DNA of 40,989 bases from Desulfobacterales bacterium (GTDB lineage: Bacteria; Desulfobacterota; Desulfobacteria; Desulfobacterales; SpSt-501), in NCBI GenBank assembly GCA_030834695.1, contig JAUQXK010000137.1, positions 1 to 40,989 on the forward strand. Reading direction: 5' to 3'. Under the pieces are notes generated by a model. That model was not told the origin of the DNA. It saw nothing but the letters and a program-made list of their open reading frames with translations, and searched no databases. The position numbers were made by a program, and so were the translations under genes. Within the stretch, counting starts at the first letter, position 1, and each line of letters opens with the position of its first letter. This document shows, piece after piece, positions 25,706 through 33,823 of this stretch.

Positions 25706-26437
25706 TTCAGGAAAACTGATTGAGTCCAGATGCAACCAGACAAGTTGGCTCTTGGAATTTTGAGTTGCTGTCTGTAGCATTTTTAAATAAAATCGGCTGG
25801 GTACAGGCTGTCACAAACGCAGTTTTCTTGTAACTCGAGTTCACGGTGATATTCCCAACACTGCGGTTCTACTGAAGCTTGACCAACAGGCGATCAGATG
25901 GAAGGTTTGCCGCTGGCTGGTGTCCTGGTTCTTCCCCGCCATTTCCAGGTCCTTGCGGGGCCCGACGAAAACGGCGTGGTTTTTAGCTTTGGGCAGACTC
26001 GTGTAAATGAGGTTCCAGAATAGCATCTTAAAACGCGACTTAAAAACGGCGATAGTGACTACCCCGAACGGCGCTTGCCCTGCGCAGGCAGTCGCCTTGC
26101 AGGTGAATGCCATAGCCGTAGTAGCCGGGGATTGGGATGGGGACGGGGATGGGGAACTGGCCGTGGCCAATTTTGGAGCCAATACGGTGGCTGTTCTCGA
26201 GAACGACGGTACAGGAAGCTTCGCGACGCTATGCACGCATCCCCAAAGGGCACAGGTACCACCGACGACCTTTTTTCAGTAATCGCAACCTTCCTTTTTG
26301 CCGCCGCAAGAGCCACAGCCTGGACGGCGTCGCCTTTAACGAGTAATTATTAAGTCATACTCTTTGATTCTCACGTAGCACCTCTTCTCCAGCCTTGCAT
26401 GGTTCATCGGGCCTCGCCAAGTCCGTACGTTGACAAT
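25706..26437. other. Long intergenic interval with decayed coding material
   Basis: About 730 bases without an intact gene. It contains the FG-GAP-like remnant reported at 26007-26282. The rest is of mixed composition; a minus-strand open stretch crosses 25841-26236, but its second half is the mirror of the FG-GAP frame and no family is recognisable. Confidence 0.5.
26007..26282 (+). pseudogene. Isolated FG-GAP/VCBS repeat remnant
   Basis: The 91-codon frame contains one good FG-GAP/VCBS-type repeat at 26118-26230. It has a calcium-binding-like Asp/Gly loop (AGDWDGDGDGELAVANFG) followed by NTVAVLENDGTGSF. These repeats normally occur in multiples in large secreted or surface beta-propeller proteins. 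Here a single unit sits in a frame with no signal peptide, no neighbouring repeats and unrelated flanks. It is most likely a fragment left by deletion of a larger gene; a real small protein is much less likely. Confidence 0.5.
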
Positions 26438-27166
26438 CTATGGCAAATCATGAATTCGTTGGATGCGGTCGTCGGTGCCGGGATGGTTTTCGAGAAACCC
26501 TCCGCTCGGGCCCCCTGTCTGAAGCAGCCAGGTAAGGGCATTTCCCATAACCTGTTTGCCGTTGTAGCCCGCCCGTTGGAGAATTTGAGCCCCGTGTGCG
26601 TCGGCCTCGTATTCCTCTTGGCGGCTGAAAGGGCGCATCACCCCCAGGTCGGCTACCAGAGGCGTGATGTAGCCCGACCCCGGGATAATCTGATCGAGGA
26701 TAAAAATGCCGATGTCCATGCCGGTCCCGAGAGTCTGGATTTTCGCGACGTGGCCGAGATCAGCGTGTGCCACTTCGTGGGCCATGACACCGCGTAGTTG
26801 GTCGTCGCCGGCCTTCTCCAGGAGCCCGGTCGTGACAAAAAACTCTCCCCCGCCTGCATTAGCGGCATTTATCTGTGGATCCTCCAGGAGGGTCACGCGC
26901 ACCTTATTCGGTTGCAATGGATGGTTCATGTTCTTAATAAGGGGCAACATCATCCGCTGGAGCCGTTCGGCCTGACGTGCGTCAAGTTGGCGCGTGCTGG
27001 GTGCCGGTTGCGGCTTTGCCGTCGGCTCCCCCGGTCCTGTACGCTGTGACGAACCGCTGGAACAGCCCACCAGCAAAAATATCAGGGTCATCGCCGCCAC
27101 TATCGGCATCCTCCATGAACGCCGTGTGGGCCCCTTTGACCTAAGTCTGTTTTGTGCTCCAGGCAT
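26438..27166 (-). CDS. M48-family zinc metalloprotease, probable lipoprotein
   Basis: The 242-residue protein has a signal sequence with a lipobox (TLIFLLVGCSS, Cys near residue 34), a Pro-rich linker and an M48 catalytic domain. The zinc ligands are HEVAH (near residue 130) and the downstream Glu in EEYEADAHG. NAANAGGGEFFVTTGLL precedes the active site, as in LoiP/BepA-like periplasmic proteases. The C-terminus ends in NHPGTDDRIQRIHDL, matching the HPxxxxRI signature. AAAGGAGG before the ATG at 27166 sets the start. Such enzymes degrade or mature outer-membrane proteins under stress. It is first in a minus-strand neighbourhood of stress-type genes, although 154 bases separate it from the next. 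Confidence 0.92.
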   Translation of the reverse strand: MPGAQNRLRSKGPTRRSWRMPIVAAMTLIFLLVGCSSGSSQRTGPGEPTAKPQPAPSTRQLDARQAERLQRMMLPLIKNMNHPLQPNKVRVTLLEDPQINAANAGGGEFFVTTGLLEKAGDDQLRGVMAHEVAHADLGHVAKIQTLGTGMDIGIFILDQIIPGSGYITPLVADLGVMRPFSRQEEYEADAHGAQILQRAGYNGKQVMGNALTWLLQTGGPSGGFLENHPGTDDRIQRIHDLP

Positions 27167-27320
27167 TGTATCTGCCTCCTTTCGGGTTTTGCTCCTGATG
27201 CAGGATTTAGCGGCAGACCTAGTAGGGGACGCTGACTTTAATGTGGCCGTCATTAGCTATCATTCTACAGGGCAAAAACTTAGTTGATCAGCATGGCAGG
27301 TGGGTAGCGCCTATGGACGT

Positions 27321-27611
27321 TCAACCTTTAAACTTGGCGGCGGCCTTTCGAATAGCAGTACTCAATGCACCCCATGCACTCTCCACACCGTCCTTAAGGT
27401 CCTCCCAAGCGTCATCGCTAGCTTCGCCCAGTTCCTTCAGCTTGGTTTTTGTGGCATCGAACTTCTGTTCAACCTTTTGAATCTGTTCGGTATAATTGAT
27501 ACGAGCCCCGGCTGATGAACTTTTCGCCTGGGCCTTCAACTTGCCTAATTTGGCCTGCGCCAGTTCCAGTTCGGCCTCTATCTTCTGTTTGTAAGCTTCT
27601 TTCTTGCTCAT
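27321..27611 (-). CDS. sll1863-type coiled-coil stress protein
   Basis: The product is a 96-residue, highly charged helical protein. It opens MSKKEAYKQKIEAELELAQA, continues as heptad-like Lys/Glu/Ala repeats, and ends with GEASDDAWEDLKDGVESAWG and a short amphipathic helix (AIRKAAAKFKG). This matches the small sll1863-family stress-response proteins, whose C-terminal DAWEDLK-GVE-AW segment is distinctive. There is no signal peptide or membrane segment. AAAGGAA precedes the ATG. It is 34 bases downstream of the GlsB gene on the same strand and is likely co-transcribed. The molecular function of the family is unknown. Confidence 0.85.
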   Translation of the reverse strand: MSKKEAYKQKIEAELELAQAKLGKLKAQAKSSSAGARINYTEQIQKVEQKFDATKTKLKELGEASDDAWEDLKDGVESAWGALSTAIRKAAAKFKG

Positions 27612-27645
27612 AACGCATTTCCTTTGTTAATGGATTTGGGGCTAT

Positions 27646-27897
27646 TTAGGCCTTCTTGACAAGCCTGACCAAATACAGCAACACCACAGCTCCCACCGTC
27701 GCGGTCACTATCGAGCCGATTAAACCGCCAGCGGCAATGGCCAACAGCCTGAACAAAAAACCGCCTACGACCCCTCCGACAATGCCAATAATAATATTAC
27801 CTAGGAGACCAAAGCCCCCACCTTTCATAATTGTTCCGGCCAGCCAACCCGCCACTGCGCCGATGATTAGAAAAATTAACAAGCCCGTGATGTCCAT
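27646..27897 (-). CDS. GlsB/YeaQ/YmgE family membrane protein
   Basis: The 83-residue protein consists of three hydrophobic segments separated by short Gly-rich turns (LIFLIIGAVAGWLAGTIMKG; GLLGNIIIGIVGGVVGGFLF; a third ending LLYLVRLVKKA). This is the classic transglycosylase-associated or GlsB stress-membrane family. Despite the old name, no catalytic residues are present. Members are induced by acid, envelope or general stress. AAGGAG before the ATG supports the start. It is paired with the sll1863-type gene immediately downstream. Confidence 0.92.
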   Translation of the reverse strand: MDITGLLIFLIIGAVAGWLAGTIMKGGGFGLLGNIIIGIVGGVVGGFLFRLLAIAAGGLIGSIVTATVGAVVLLYLVRLVKKA

Positions 27898-28279
27898 TCG
27901 TTTCTCCTTAAGTCTATCTTCGACAGAAAATAACTTGGTTCCCTCAGTTGAAAATTCCTTCCCTCGTGCACTAACGGTCGATACTTATTAAGGGTCTCAT
28001 AATTGTCTTTACGTCGTCATTCCGGCAGTCTTTAAGCCGGAATCCGGTGAATTCAACGCCAGAATAAAATTAGGCCCATCACGCACCGGCTTTGCTCGAC
28101 CGGAACATCTCTCGCGCTCCGCAGGGTTCTGATGGTTTAGCGCGATTCTGCTTCATGGCCGAGGAAATGGGGCACTTTTCGATTGACTCCAGCAAATTGG
28201 CATGGAGAACCCCCCGCTGGGCATACAATATTCCTGTTTCACAGGTGGCCACCTTTGAAAGACAGCTATTGAAGCCCCC
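27898..28279. other. Non-coding interval with a palindromic repeat
   Basis: About 380 bases without a gene. It holds the palindrome at 28016-28043 and probably the promoter region of the GlsB/sll1863 pair. No other structure was seen. Confidence 0.5.
28016..28043. repeat. Miniature palindromic repeat (GTCATTCCGGC type)
   Basis: ATTCCGGC (28019-28026) and GCCGGAAT (28036-28043) pair perfectly around a nine-base loop, preceded by GTC. The same GTCATTCC head begins the element at 28941-29002, so the two are related dispersed repeats. Similar GTCATTCC-headed palindromes are scattered through many proteobacterial genomes. Confidence 0.65.
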
Positions 28280-28861
28280 CTATTTCTTTTCAACCTTGCT
28301 AAATTTGGCTCCCTTGAGCGAGATGTCGGCCATCAATCCCTTGACATCGAACACAAAGCCTAAAATTGGATCGTTGAGTTTGGTGAAATCGACACGTTCG
28401 CCGCCACCGATGTTAACAAGGGCGACGTTTCCATCGACCCCTACCTCCCAGCCCTGGCTGGCCTGGAATTTTTTTAGCACAACATCTGTCATGAACATGA
28501 TGATGATGTCCTTGGCCTCTCCGCCGATTTGGAATCCAACCGATCCGGCAGCAAGATTGTAGTAGGAAACCGTCTTCCCTGCCACGCGCAGGCTACCCTC
28601 TCCGTATTCTCCGCCCACAATCAGTCCGGCCTTGATTACCCCAGGCAACACAAGGACTCCTTTGGCTTTTCCGGCGATTTCCTTCCCGTCCTTGACCTGT
28701 TGGTAGAAGCGATCCAGGCAGGCGTTGACGCTGGCGTCAACTTCTTTGGCAGTTTTGGCAAACGCCATGTTGGCATCAGCGATCACCATCATCAGTACTG
28801 CGGCTATTAGCGCGATGCTCTTTCCATTGATCAACGAACAGCAATGTCTTTTGCTATTCAT
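28280..28861 (-). CDS. SYLF/YSC84-domain protein, exported
   Basis: This 193-residue protein has a signal peptide (LIAAVLMMVIADANMAFA, cleavage near residue 35) and then a complete SYLF/YSC84 domain. The domain includes KGVLVLPGVIKAGLIVGGEY, GSVGFQIGGEAKDIIIMFMT and a C-terminal lobe with VDGNVALVNIGGGE. SYLF domains bind phosphoinositides and other lipids in eukaryotes; bacterial versions are periplasmic or outer-membrane associated and of uncertain function. GGAGG nine bases upstream supports the ATG at 28861. It is on the same strand as the other stress genes but 382 bases upstream of GlsB, so probably has its own promoter. Confidence 0.92.
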   Translation of the reverse strand: MNSKRHCCSLINGKSIALIAAVLMMVIADANMAFAKTAKEVDASVNACLDRFYQQVKDGKEIAGKAKGVLVLPGVIKAGLIVGGEYGEGSLRVAGKTVSYYNLAAGSVGFQIGGEAKDIIIMFMTDVVLKKFQASQGWEVGVDGNVALVNIGGGERVDFTKLNDPILGFVFDVKGLMADISLKGAKFSKVEKK

Positions 28862-29439
28862 GGTGAACCTCCATTTTCATCTTCGGCAATAAAGCGCCAG
28901 ATGCAAGCTATTACTTCGGCAATTAAATATGCCAAGATTTGTCATTCCGACGAAAACCGGAATCCAGAGCGGGAATGGATGCCGGATCAAGTCCGGCATG
29001 ACGGTATTTGCGCATTTCGCTGCCGGTCTAATAATATTAAAAACGTACTGCGATTATTATTCACCGGTATAGGGGAACAAACATGGATTTAGAATATAGA
29101 CTCCCGTATTCGGACAGATGAGGACGAAGCGAGCATAACAACAGAAAGGCAAGCGGCTGCATCCCGATGTCAGGAAAGGTATGATTGGCCTAATGATCAA
29201 GAAATGGGGTGAATCATGTATTTTTGATCGCGCATCGAGCATCCGGCCGATCGGTAGGACGAAATGGAAAATTTTTATGGCACAATTGAGATGAGGAGAT
29301 CCCGAACCCCGCGTCACCTCGCTTTCCGTCGATAAATGCAGCTTATTGCAACTTGCAAGTTTGCTTGAAATGCCCGAATTCATCCATATCATCATTTGCA
29401 TGATAAACGTAAGAACGTGAGAATTGAACGAGGTGTGTT
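28862..29439. other. AT-rich divergent intergenic interval
   Basis: About 580 bases between the SYLF gene (minus) and the DHH-like/CPBP-like gene (plus). It holds the palindromic repeat at 28941-29002 and a 12-base perfect palindrome AACTTGCAAGTT at 29350-29361, about 80 bases before the TTG start, which could be an operator. No gene was recognised; a long minus-strand open frame here has Cys/Ser/His-rich, non-protein-like composition. Confidence 0.5.
28941..29002. repeat. Miniature inverted-repeat element, about 62 bases
   Basis: The ends GTCATTCCG (28941-28949) and CGGCATGAC (28994-29002) are imperfect inverted repeats. Inside is a further hairpin, GCCGGA/TCCGGC (28981-28986 and 28992-28997). 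The head matches the palindrome at 28016-28043. It resembles short non-autonomous palindromic elements widespread in proteobacteria; no coding capacity. Confidence 0.65.
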
Positions 29440-31218
29440 TTGAACAGTATGAAATATGCGGGGGACAATACCTCATCAGAAGATGAACCTAAGGCGAGTT
29501 TATCTTCTGTTCGAAACCTGCCAAAACGCTACACAATACAGAATCGTGATAACAAGAGAATCCTGATTTGCCTTGAAGCCCCAAATATCGAGGTTCAAAT
29601 TGAGGCGGGTTTAACCGTCGCATCCTCAGCCGTGCGCAAATCGCCTCCCTGCACGATATATCTCGACGGTGTGGCACAGTCCGAGCCCTTTATGGACCTC
29701 GAAAAACAAATCTATAATTTCGACCACCACGAAAATTGCATGCGGCCGTTCACGCTCTCGACCTGCGAACAGGCCTTAGTGATGACCTTAAAGGGCATGA
29801 ACCTGCGCGGCCGTGATTGGAGAGTATTTGCAAACGAACCTGATTTGGACACAGTTCTGGCAATTTGGCTAATTTTGAATCACGTAAGGATCCAGCAGAA
29901 GGAATTTAGTGGGCTGAATCGTTTATCTGCATTGGTCCGACTGGAAGGCATCATCGATTCACACGGACTGGAGATGACTGCTTTAAGCGGTTTCCCACCC
30001 AAACTCCTTGTGAATATAAAAAAAATGGTTGATTACTTAAGAGCGGATGAAGTTGATTTAAAGAGCAAAGGAATCTGGAAGGAAACTGATTTTCTGGAAC
30101 ATACCTCTCTGATATTGCATAAGGTGGACCGAATTATTTACAAGTCGGAGGAGTTGGATGACGTAAAAGATGTGAAGGAGTTGGCTCGTGTTGAGATCGG
30201 TAATAACAGAATTGCTGTGGTAGTTGAAACCCAGTTAGGTATCTACGAGTTGGAACCCTATCTGAACAGAATGTATGGTGAAAGTCTGGGGCTGGTAATA
30301 CTTAAGAAGGAAGAAAAAACTTATACATTACGCAGATGGGACCCCTTTATGCCAGGGGACCTGAATACTGTGTATAATATTCTAAATTTTGTCGACCCGG
30401 CGGTGAGAGGTCGTGTTAATGGAAATCAGTGGGGCGGTTCGACAGACATCGGCGGCTCTCCTCGCGAAAGCGGCACCAAATTAACACCGCAAAATATTGC
30501 GAAGGCCTGTCGTGATGCTTTTAGGAAACCCGACCCTGGCAGCCATGTCATCCGTTTCGTCCGTAGTTTGATCACGACAAGTGCCATAATTGGAATTTCA
30601 TCACTGTGCACATCCTACTTCTTTTCTCAATCCTGGTTCAGCAGGACAACCACAATGGCCCTTTTCACAAAGAGCGATTTCATTTTTTTCGCGTTATTAA
30701 TTTTTTTCACGATATTGTGCCTGACGTTTTTAGCCCATAAAAGACCCTGGCAATTCGGAATTTCAGCTCCTAGTGGTAGGAGATGGTGGTTCATATTTCC
30801 GTTTGTATTTTTTTCCGTGATCGGACTCGGAGTTTACTTTCCGTATAAAGGGAAGGGGTTGCTTAGCACTTTTGAAACTGCAATTTATTTTATTGTCACT
30901 ATTCCCTTATCCTCGGAACTCTTGTTCCGCTGTTTAGCTCACGGAATTATGGTGAACGCACATAATTTTGAAAGTAAGAGTCGCTGGCATTTATCCTTTC
31001 CATCCATTGCCGCTGCCTTATTATATTCAGGATTTATCTTTTATATTTTGGTTTATCCAGACTATCTCCAGAATGGTTTCCAAGGCAAAGGCACAGCAGG
31101 ATTCCTCCTTGCTGCATTTGTGCTCGGGTTGTCCACAGGTTTTGTCAGAGATAAATCACGAAGTGTTTTTCCTCCTATACTTTTTCACGCCCTTGGAATG
31201 ATTGTTTTTATCAATTAG
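29440..31218 (+). CDS. Fusion of a DHH-like domain with a CPBP-like membrane domain
   Basis: The protein has 592 residues in a markedly AT-rich gene. The first 350 residues are soluble: YNFDHHENCMRPFTLSTCEQ near residue 90 and FANEPDLDTVLAIWLILNH near 125 look like the DHH and DxD motifs of a DHH-type phosphoesterase. A later WGGSTDIGGSPRESGT block near 330 recalls a Gly-rich closing motif. The C-terminal 225 residues hold about six membrane segments. There, SSELLFRCLAHGIM and PPILFHALGMIVF resemble degenerate EExxxR and HxxxN motifs of CPBP (CAAX-protease/ABI) proteins, with the first Glu replaced by Ser. The TTG start has GAGG six bases upstream; an ATG at 29449 is the alternative. It stands alone and its function is unknown. 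Confidence 0.7.
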   Translation: MNSMKYAGDNTSSEDEPKASLSSVRNLPKRYTIQNRDNKRILICLEAPNIEVQIEAGLTVASSAVRKSPPCTIYLDGVAQSEPFMDLEKQIYNFDHHENCMRPFTLSTCEQALVMTLKGMNLRGRDWRVFANEPDLDTVLAIWLILNHVRIQQKEFSGLNRLSALVRLEGIIDSHGLEMTALSGFPPKLLVNIKKMVDYLRADEVDLKSKGIWKETDFLEHTSLILHKVDRIIYKSEELDDVKDVKELARVEIGNNRIAVVVETQLGIYELEPYLNRMYGESLGLVILKKEEKTYTLRRWDPFMPGDLNTVYNILNFVDPAVRGRVNGNQWGGSTDIGGSPRESGTKLTPQNIAKACRDAFRKPDPGSHVIRFVRSLITTSAIIGISSLCTSYFFSQSWFSRTTTMALFTKSDFIFFALLIFFTILCLTFLAHKRPWQFGISAPSGRRWWFIFPFVFFSVIGLGVYFPYKGKGLLSTFETAIYFIVTIPLSSELLFRCLAHGIMVNAHNFESKSRWHLSFPSIAAALLYSGFIFYILVYPDYLQNGFQGKGTAGFLLAAFVLGLSTGFVRDKSRSVFPPILFHALGMIVFIN

Positions 31219-31977
31219 TTGATCCATGTGTCGGAATTCTATTATGTAGCTCGGAATAGTGTTCGTAGAGGCAATTTGCGTACTGTATTTTTTATTCTGA
31301 ATAATTTCAAGCCTTCGCAAGCTTTGACTCCGTCCCTCAGTCTAAACCTTGCATCTGGCAAAACGGGATTGGGATTGCCTGATCAAAAATATCGATTAAA
31401 GGAATTGCAGACTTGTTGCCATTTCTGGGAACTCAGGGGGCTTTAAGCTCATGAGATTGGTTGAAAGTATCTCAGAAATGGCCGTTTGAGGATATATCGG
31501 ATGGAATCAACCGAATGACCCAACCTGCAAATAGATCCTTAACTCAGTCGATATCTGTAAACTTTACCGTTCTCGATTTCTACCCGCTTGGCTGTCGTAG
31601 CACCAGGATAACGGTAACCGATTTTCGTTGGATAACTTCCCGAGACACAATCTATCCAAGTTTCTCCCTGCCGAGATCATATCTACACATTTCTAAAAAG
31701 CACTGTGTTGCGGATTAGCTGACCAAAACCAGCAAATTTTCAAAACTCCTCAGAGATTCTATTAATCGCCGGAGGTCGAATCTTTTGGCCTTTGATGGTT
31801 TGCATCTGCCAATATTAATTTCGATTCCAGCTTTGGTGCTCCTCCTCGGACTCATACAGCCAGCAAATGTGATCCTTACCTCCTTACCCTTGAGCCTCGG
31901 TAGCAGCTCCCCCAGCTCGCTGTCGGTTGCCCCCCCGAGTCATGTCTCTGATTATCCCCGGTGGAAAATTCGAAATA
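31219..31977. other. Long AT-rich interval without a recognisable gene
   Basis: About 760 bases between the DHH-like/CPBP-like gene and the minus-strand UspA gene. Two short minus-strand open stretches, 31715-31939 and 31539-31676, have fairly protein-like composition (for example KGKEVRITFAG and TAKRVEIENGKVYRYRLS) but no proper starts and no recognised family. They may be remains of one decayed gene. Nothing else was seen. Confidence 0.4.
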
Positions 31978-32433
31978 TTATGGTTTTTTTGGGTATGGAA
32001 TGACCAACACGGGACAGGGCGCGTTGTTGATGACATGCTCCGTGATGGTACCGGTGACGAAGTCCTTGATGCTGTCCCTGCCGTCCGTGGCCATGACGAT
32101 TAAGTCCACACTAAGCTTTTGAGCCACTTCCACAATTCTTTTGGCAGGTTTTCCCTCGCGCAACAAGTAGTCCACCTGGATATCCTCGGCGTTCAGGTTG
32201 TGGATGGTCGTCCGCATCTGCTCGCGCGACTCGATGGCGACCTGAGCGTATGTATCTTTCAGTGATTCGAAACTGACCCTCAGCATCTCTCGCTCCTGTT
32301 TGTCCATGAACTCGTCGTGCACATTCAGCATCGTTATTTTGGAATTGAACTGGTGGGCAATCTGAACGGCCTTTTTCAGCGCGAGCAGGGCACGTTCCTT
32401 GAGATCGGTTGGGCACAGGATGTGGGTGAACAT
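31978..32433 (-). CDS. Universal stress protein, UspA family (second copy)
   Basis: The 151-residue Usp begins MFTHILCPTDLKERALLALK, has VDYLLREGKPAKRIVEVAQK and DLIVMATDGRDSIKDF in the middle, and ends PCPVLVIPYPKKP. The loop ATDGRDSIKDFVTGTITEHV departs from the ATP-binding consensus: only one Gly of the GxxG pair is present and Gly-Thr replaces Gly-Ser. AAGGAGG before the ATG at 32433 sets the start; a longer frame upstream lacks similarity. It is only distantly similar to the Usp at 19283. It lies in the stress-type right half, downstream of the DUF1566 gene on the same strand. Confidence 0.93.
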   Translation of the reverse strand: MFTHILCPTDLKERALLALKKAVQIAHQFNSKITMLNVHDEFMDKQEREMLRVSFESLKDTYAQVAIESREQMRTTIHNLNAEDIQVDYLLREGKPAKRIVEVAQKLSVDLIVMATDGRDSIKDFVTGTITEHVINNAPCPVLVIPYPKKP

Positions 32434-32539
32434 GATAATCCTCCTTTTGTTCAACGAGTTGGGATGGCACTCTGTTCCTGAAATCCTTCTTCAATATGAA
32501 AATATAGGGCGTGCTGCCATAGACCCCACGCGCAATCAT

Positions 32540-33520
32540 TCAACTCCGGCGTACAGCCCAAGCGTAAAAATCAGTCTTGGCCTTGTAGCCAACCCCGATC
32601 GCGCCGTCGAGGGAGTAGAGAACCCAGGCATAGCTCGGTTCGTATACGCTCGTCGTGGACGACCAGTATCCGTCTGCAATCCGCGCGAAGGGGTGGTTAG
32701 GCGGCATCGCCGGGGAGTGCGAGTTTATATCGACCAGGCTCTCCAGTTCCCGGATGTTGGGAAGTCGCCAGTCTGTATGCATACCGGCACTCTTTCGGTT
32801 CATTGCCTTAACGCTATCCAGGGCTAACCGCCAAGTAACTGGCTGCCGGACGGCATTTGCCGGTTGACTCCACGTTAAACCGGTACGTCGGTCCAAAATT
32901 CCTTGCTCATCTACCTCCCAGCGCCATTGCTCTTCCGCATATGGAAGCTCACCGGCGGCAGAGATCACCGGCCACACCAAGTAACATCCGTGCTTCATTC
33001 CTCGATAGATCCGCCCGCCACCCAAGTGAATGTACCATGCCTGGTCAGGTAGCCGATGACAGGACGTGCAGGTCCAATAATACCCCGGAAAAACGTTTTG
33101 AAAAGGATGATCTTCAGGCAGAGCGGGATTAAAAACCCCATGGCTAATAAGCGTAAATAGTTCTCTGCGCGAAGGCAAACGCCAGTCGCGGCGTCCGAAA
33201 GCACCCCCCTTATTCATCTCATTGACAAAGTCGTGGGCCGCCTTCCAATCAAGGGGATACTCAGCAACATTGGCGTTCTGGCACCATGTGAGTCCCGTCA
33301 ACGTATCAAAGACCGTATCGGTCATCACATGAAACCGTTCCTTCGGGAGCCGGTGGTCCGTATTGAACTCAGCATCCTGTCCGCTGCCGACACAGGGAAT
33401 CTCCCTGCCCGATTCGCCGTAGCATCGTGTTTGATCGGTGTATAATAGTGTAGGGATCATCGGGCACGCATGGGTAAATTTAGGGGAGTGAGTCGGGTTC
33501 CGTAATTTCATAACACACAT
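32540..33520 (-). CDS. DUF1566 (Lcl C-terminal domain) protein with two repeats
   Basis: The protein has about 326 residues and two tandem DUF1566 units. Each opens with DTLTGLTWCQNAN or DRRTGLTWSQPAN, passes through DWRLPSRREL or DWRLPNIREL, and closes with an aromatic-rich YYWTCTS or YWSSTTS segment. The fold is related to C-type-lectin/FGE-like domains and is often found in secreted or surface proteins, but no signal peptide is apparent here. The start is uncertain: ATG codons at 33520, 33511 and 33463 are possible and none has a good ribosome-binding site. Function is unknown. The gene is solitary, 106 bases upstream of the UspA gene on the same strand. Confidence 0.85.
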   Translation of the reverse strand: MCVMKLRNPTHSPKFTHACPMIPTLLYTDQTRCYGESGREIPCVGSGQDAEFNTDHRLPKERFHVMTDTVFDTLTGLTWCQNANVAEYPLDWKAAHDFVNEMNKGGAFGRRDWRLPSRRELFTLISHGVFNPALPEDHPFQNVFPGYYWTCTSCHRLPDQAWYIHLGGGRIYRGMKHGCYLVWPVISAAGELPYAEEQWRWEVDEQGILDRRTGLTWSQPANAVRQPVTWRLALDSVKAMNRKSAGMHTDWRLPNIRELESLVDINSHSPAMPPNHPFARIADGYWSSTTSVYEPSYAWVLYSLDGAIGVGYKAKTDFYAWAVRRS

Positions 33521-33823
33521 TCATTATAATATGCACCCCGATATTGAGGCGATGCGCTGGATTGAAAACCTGTATGGATGAAACAGAAATGGGGTAGTGA
33601 GCTTGTGCCCTGCCCCAGTTCATCTCCATTTGGTGGATTAGTTCAGGAAAGGTGAAAAATTTCAAAACCGGATTAGTTCAGGTTCATCGCCGGATGGTAT
33701 CACTTATGGAGTTTTCACATTCGTTCAGTTAATCTTTATTCAGCTCTCTATAATGCCTTCGGCTTAAATGAGAGACCTGCTTACGCTGCACTCGGCTTTA
33801 ACCCAGCATTTAGTCTGTGAGGA
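33521..33823. other. Non-coding interval with a spaced direct repeat
   Basis: About 300 bases between mgtA and the DUF1566 gene, both on the minus strand. It holds the GGATTAGTTCAGG pair reported separately. No gene, terminator or RNA was recognised. Confidence 0.5.
33635..33682. repeat. 13-base direct repeat, 35-base period
   Basis: GGATTAGTTCAGG occurs at 33635-33647 and again at 33670-33682 without mismatch. It lies about 120-170 bases upstream of the DUF1566 start on that gene's coding strand, so a regulator-binding function is possible but unproven. Confidence 0.55.

Noticed and set aside
29057-29476. 139-codon minus-strand open frame
   Set aside because: Composition (many Cys, Ser, His, Pro) is not protein-like and it overlaps the start of the DHH-like/CPBP-like gene.
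31539-31939. Two short minus-strand open stretches that look protein-like
   Set aside because: No start codon or ribosome-binding site and no recognised family; a comparable plus-strand frame overlaps, so coding cannot be supported.
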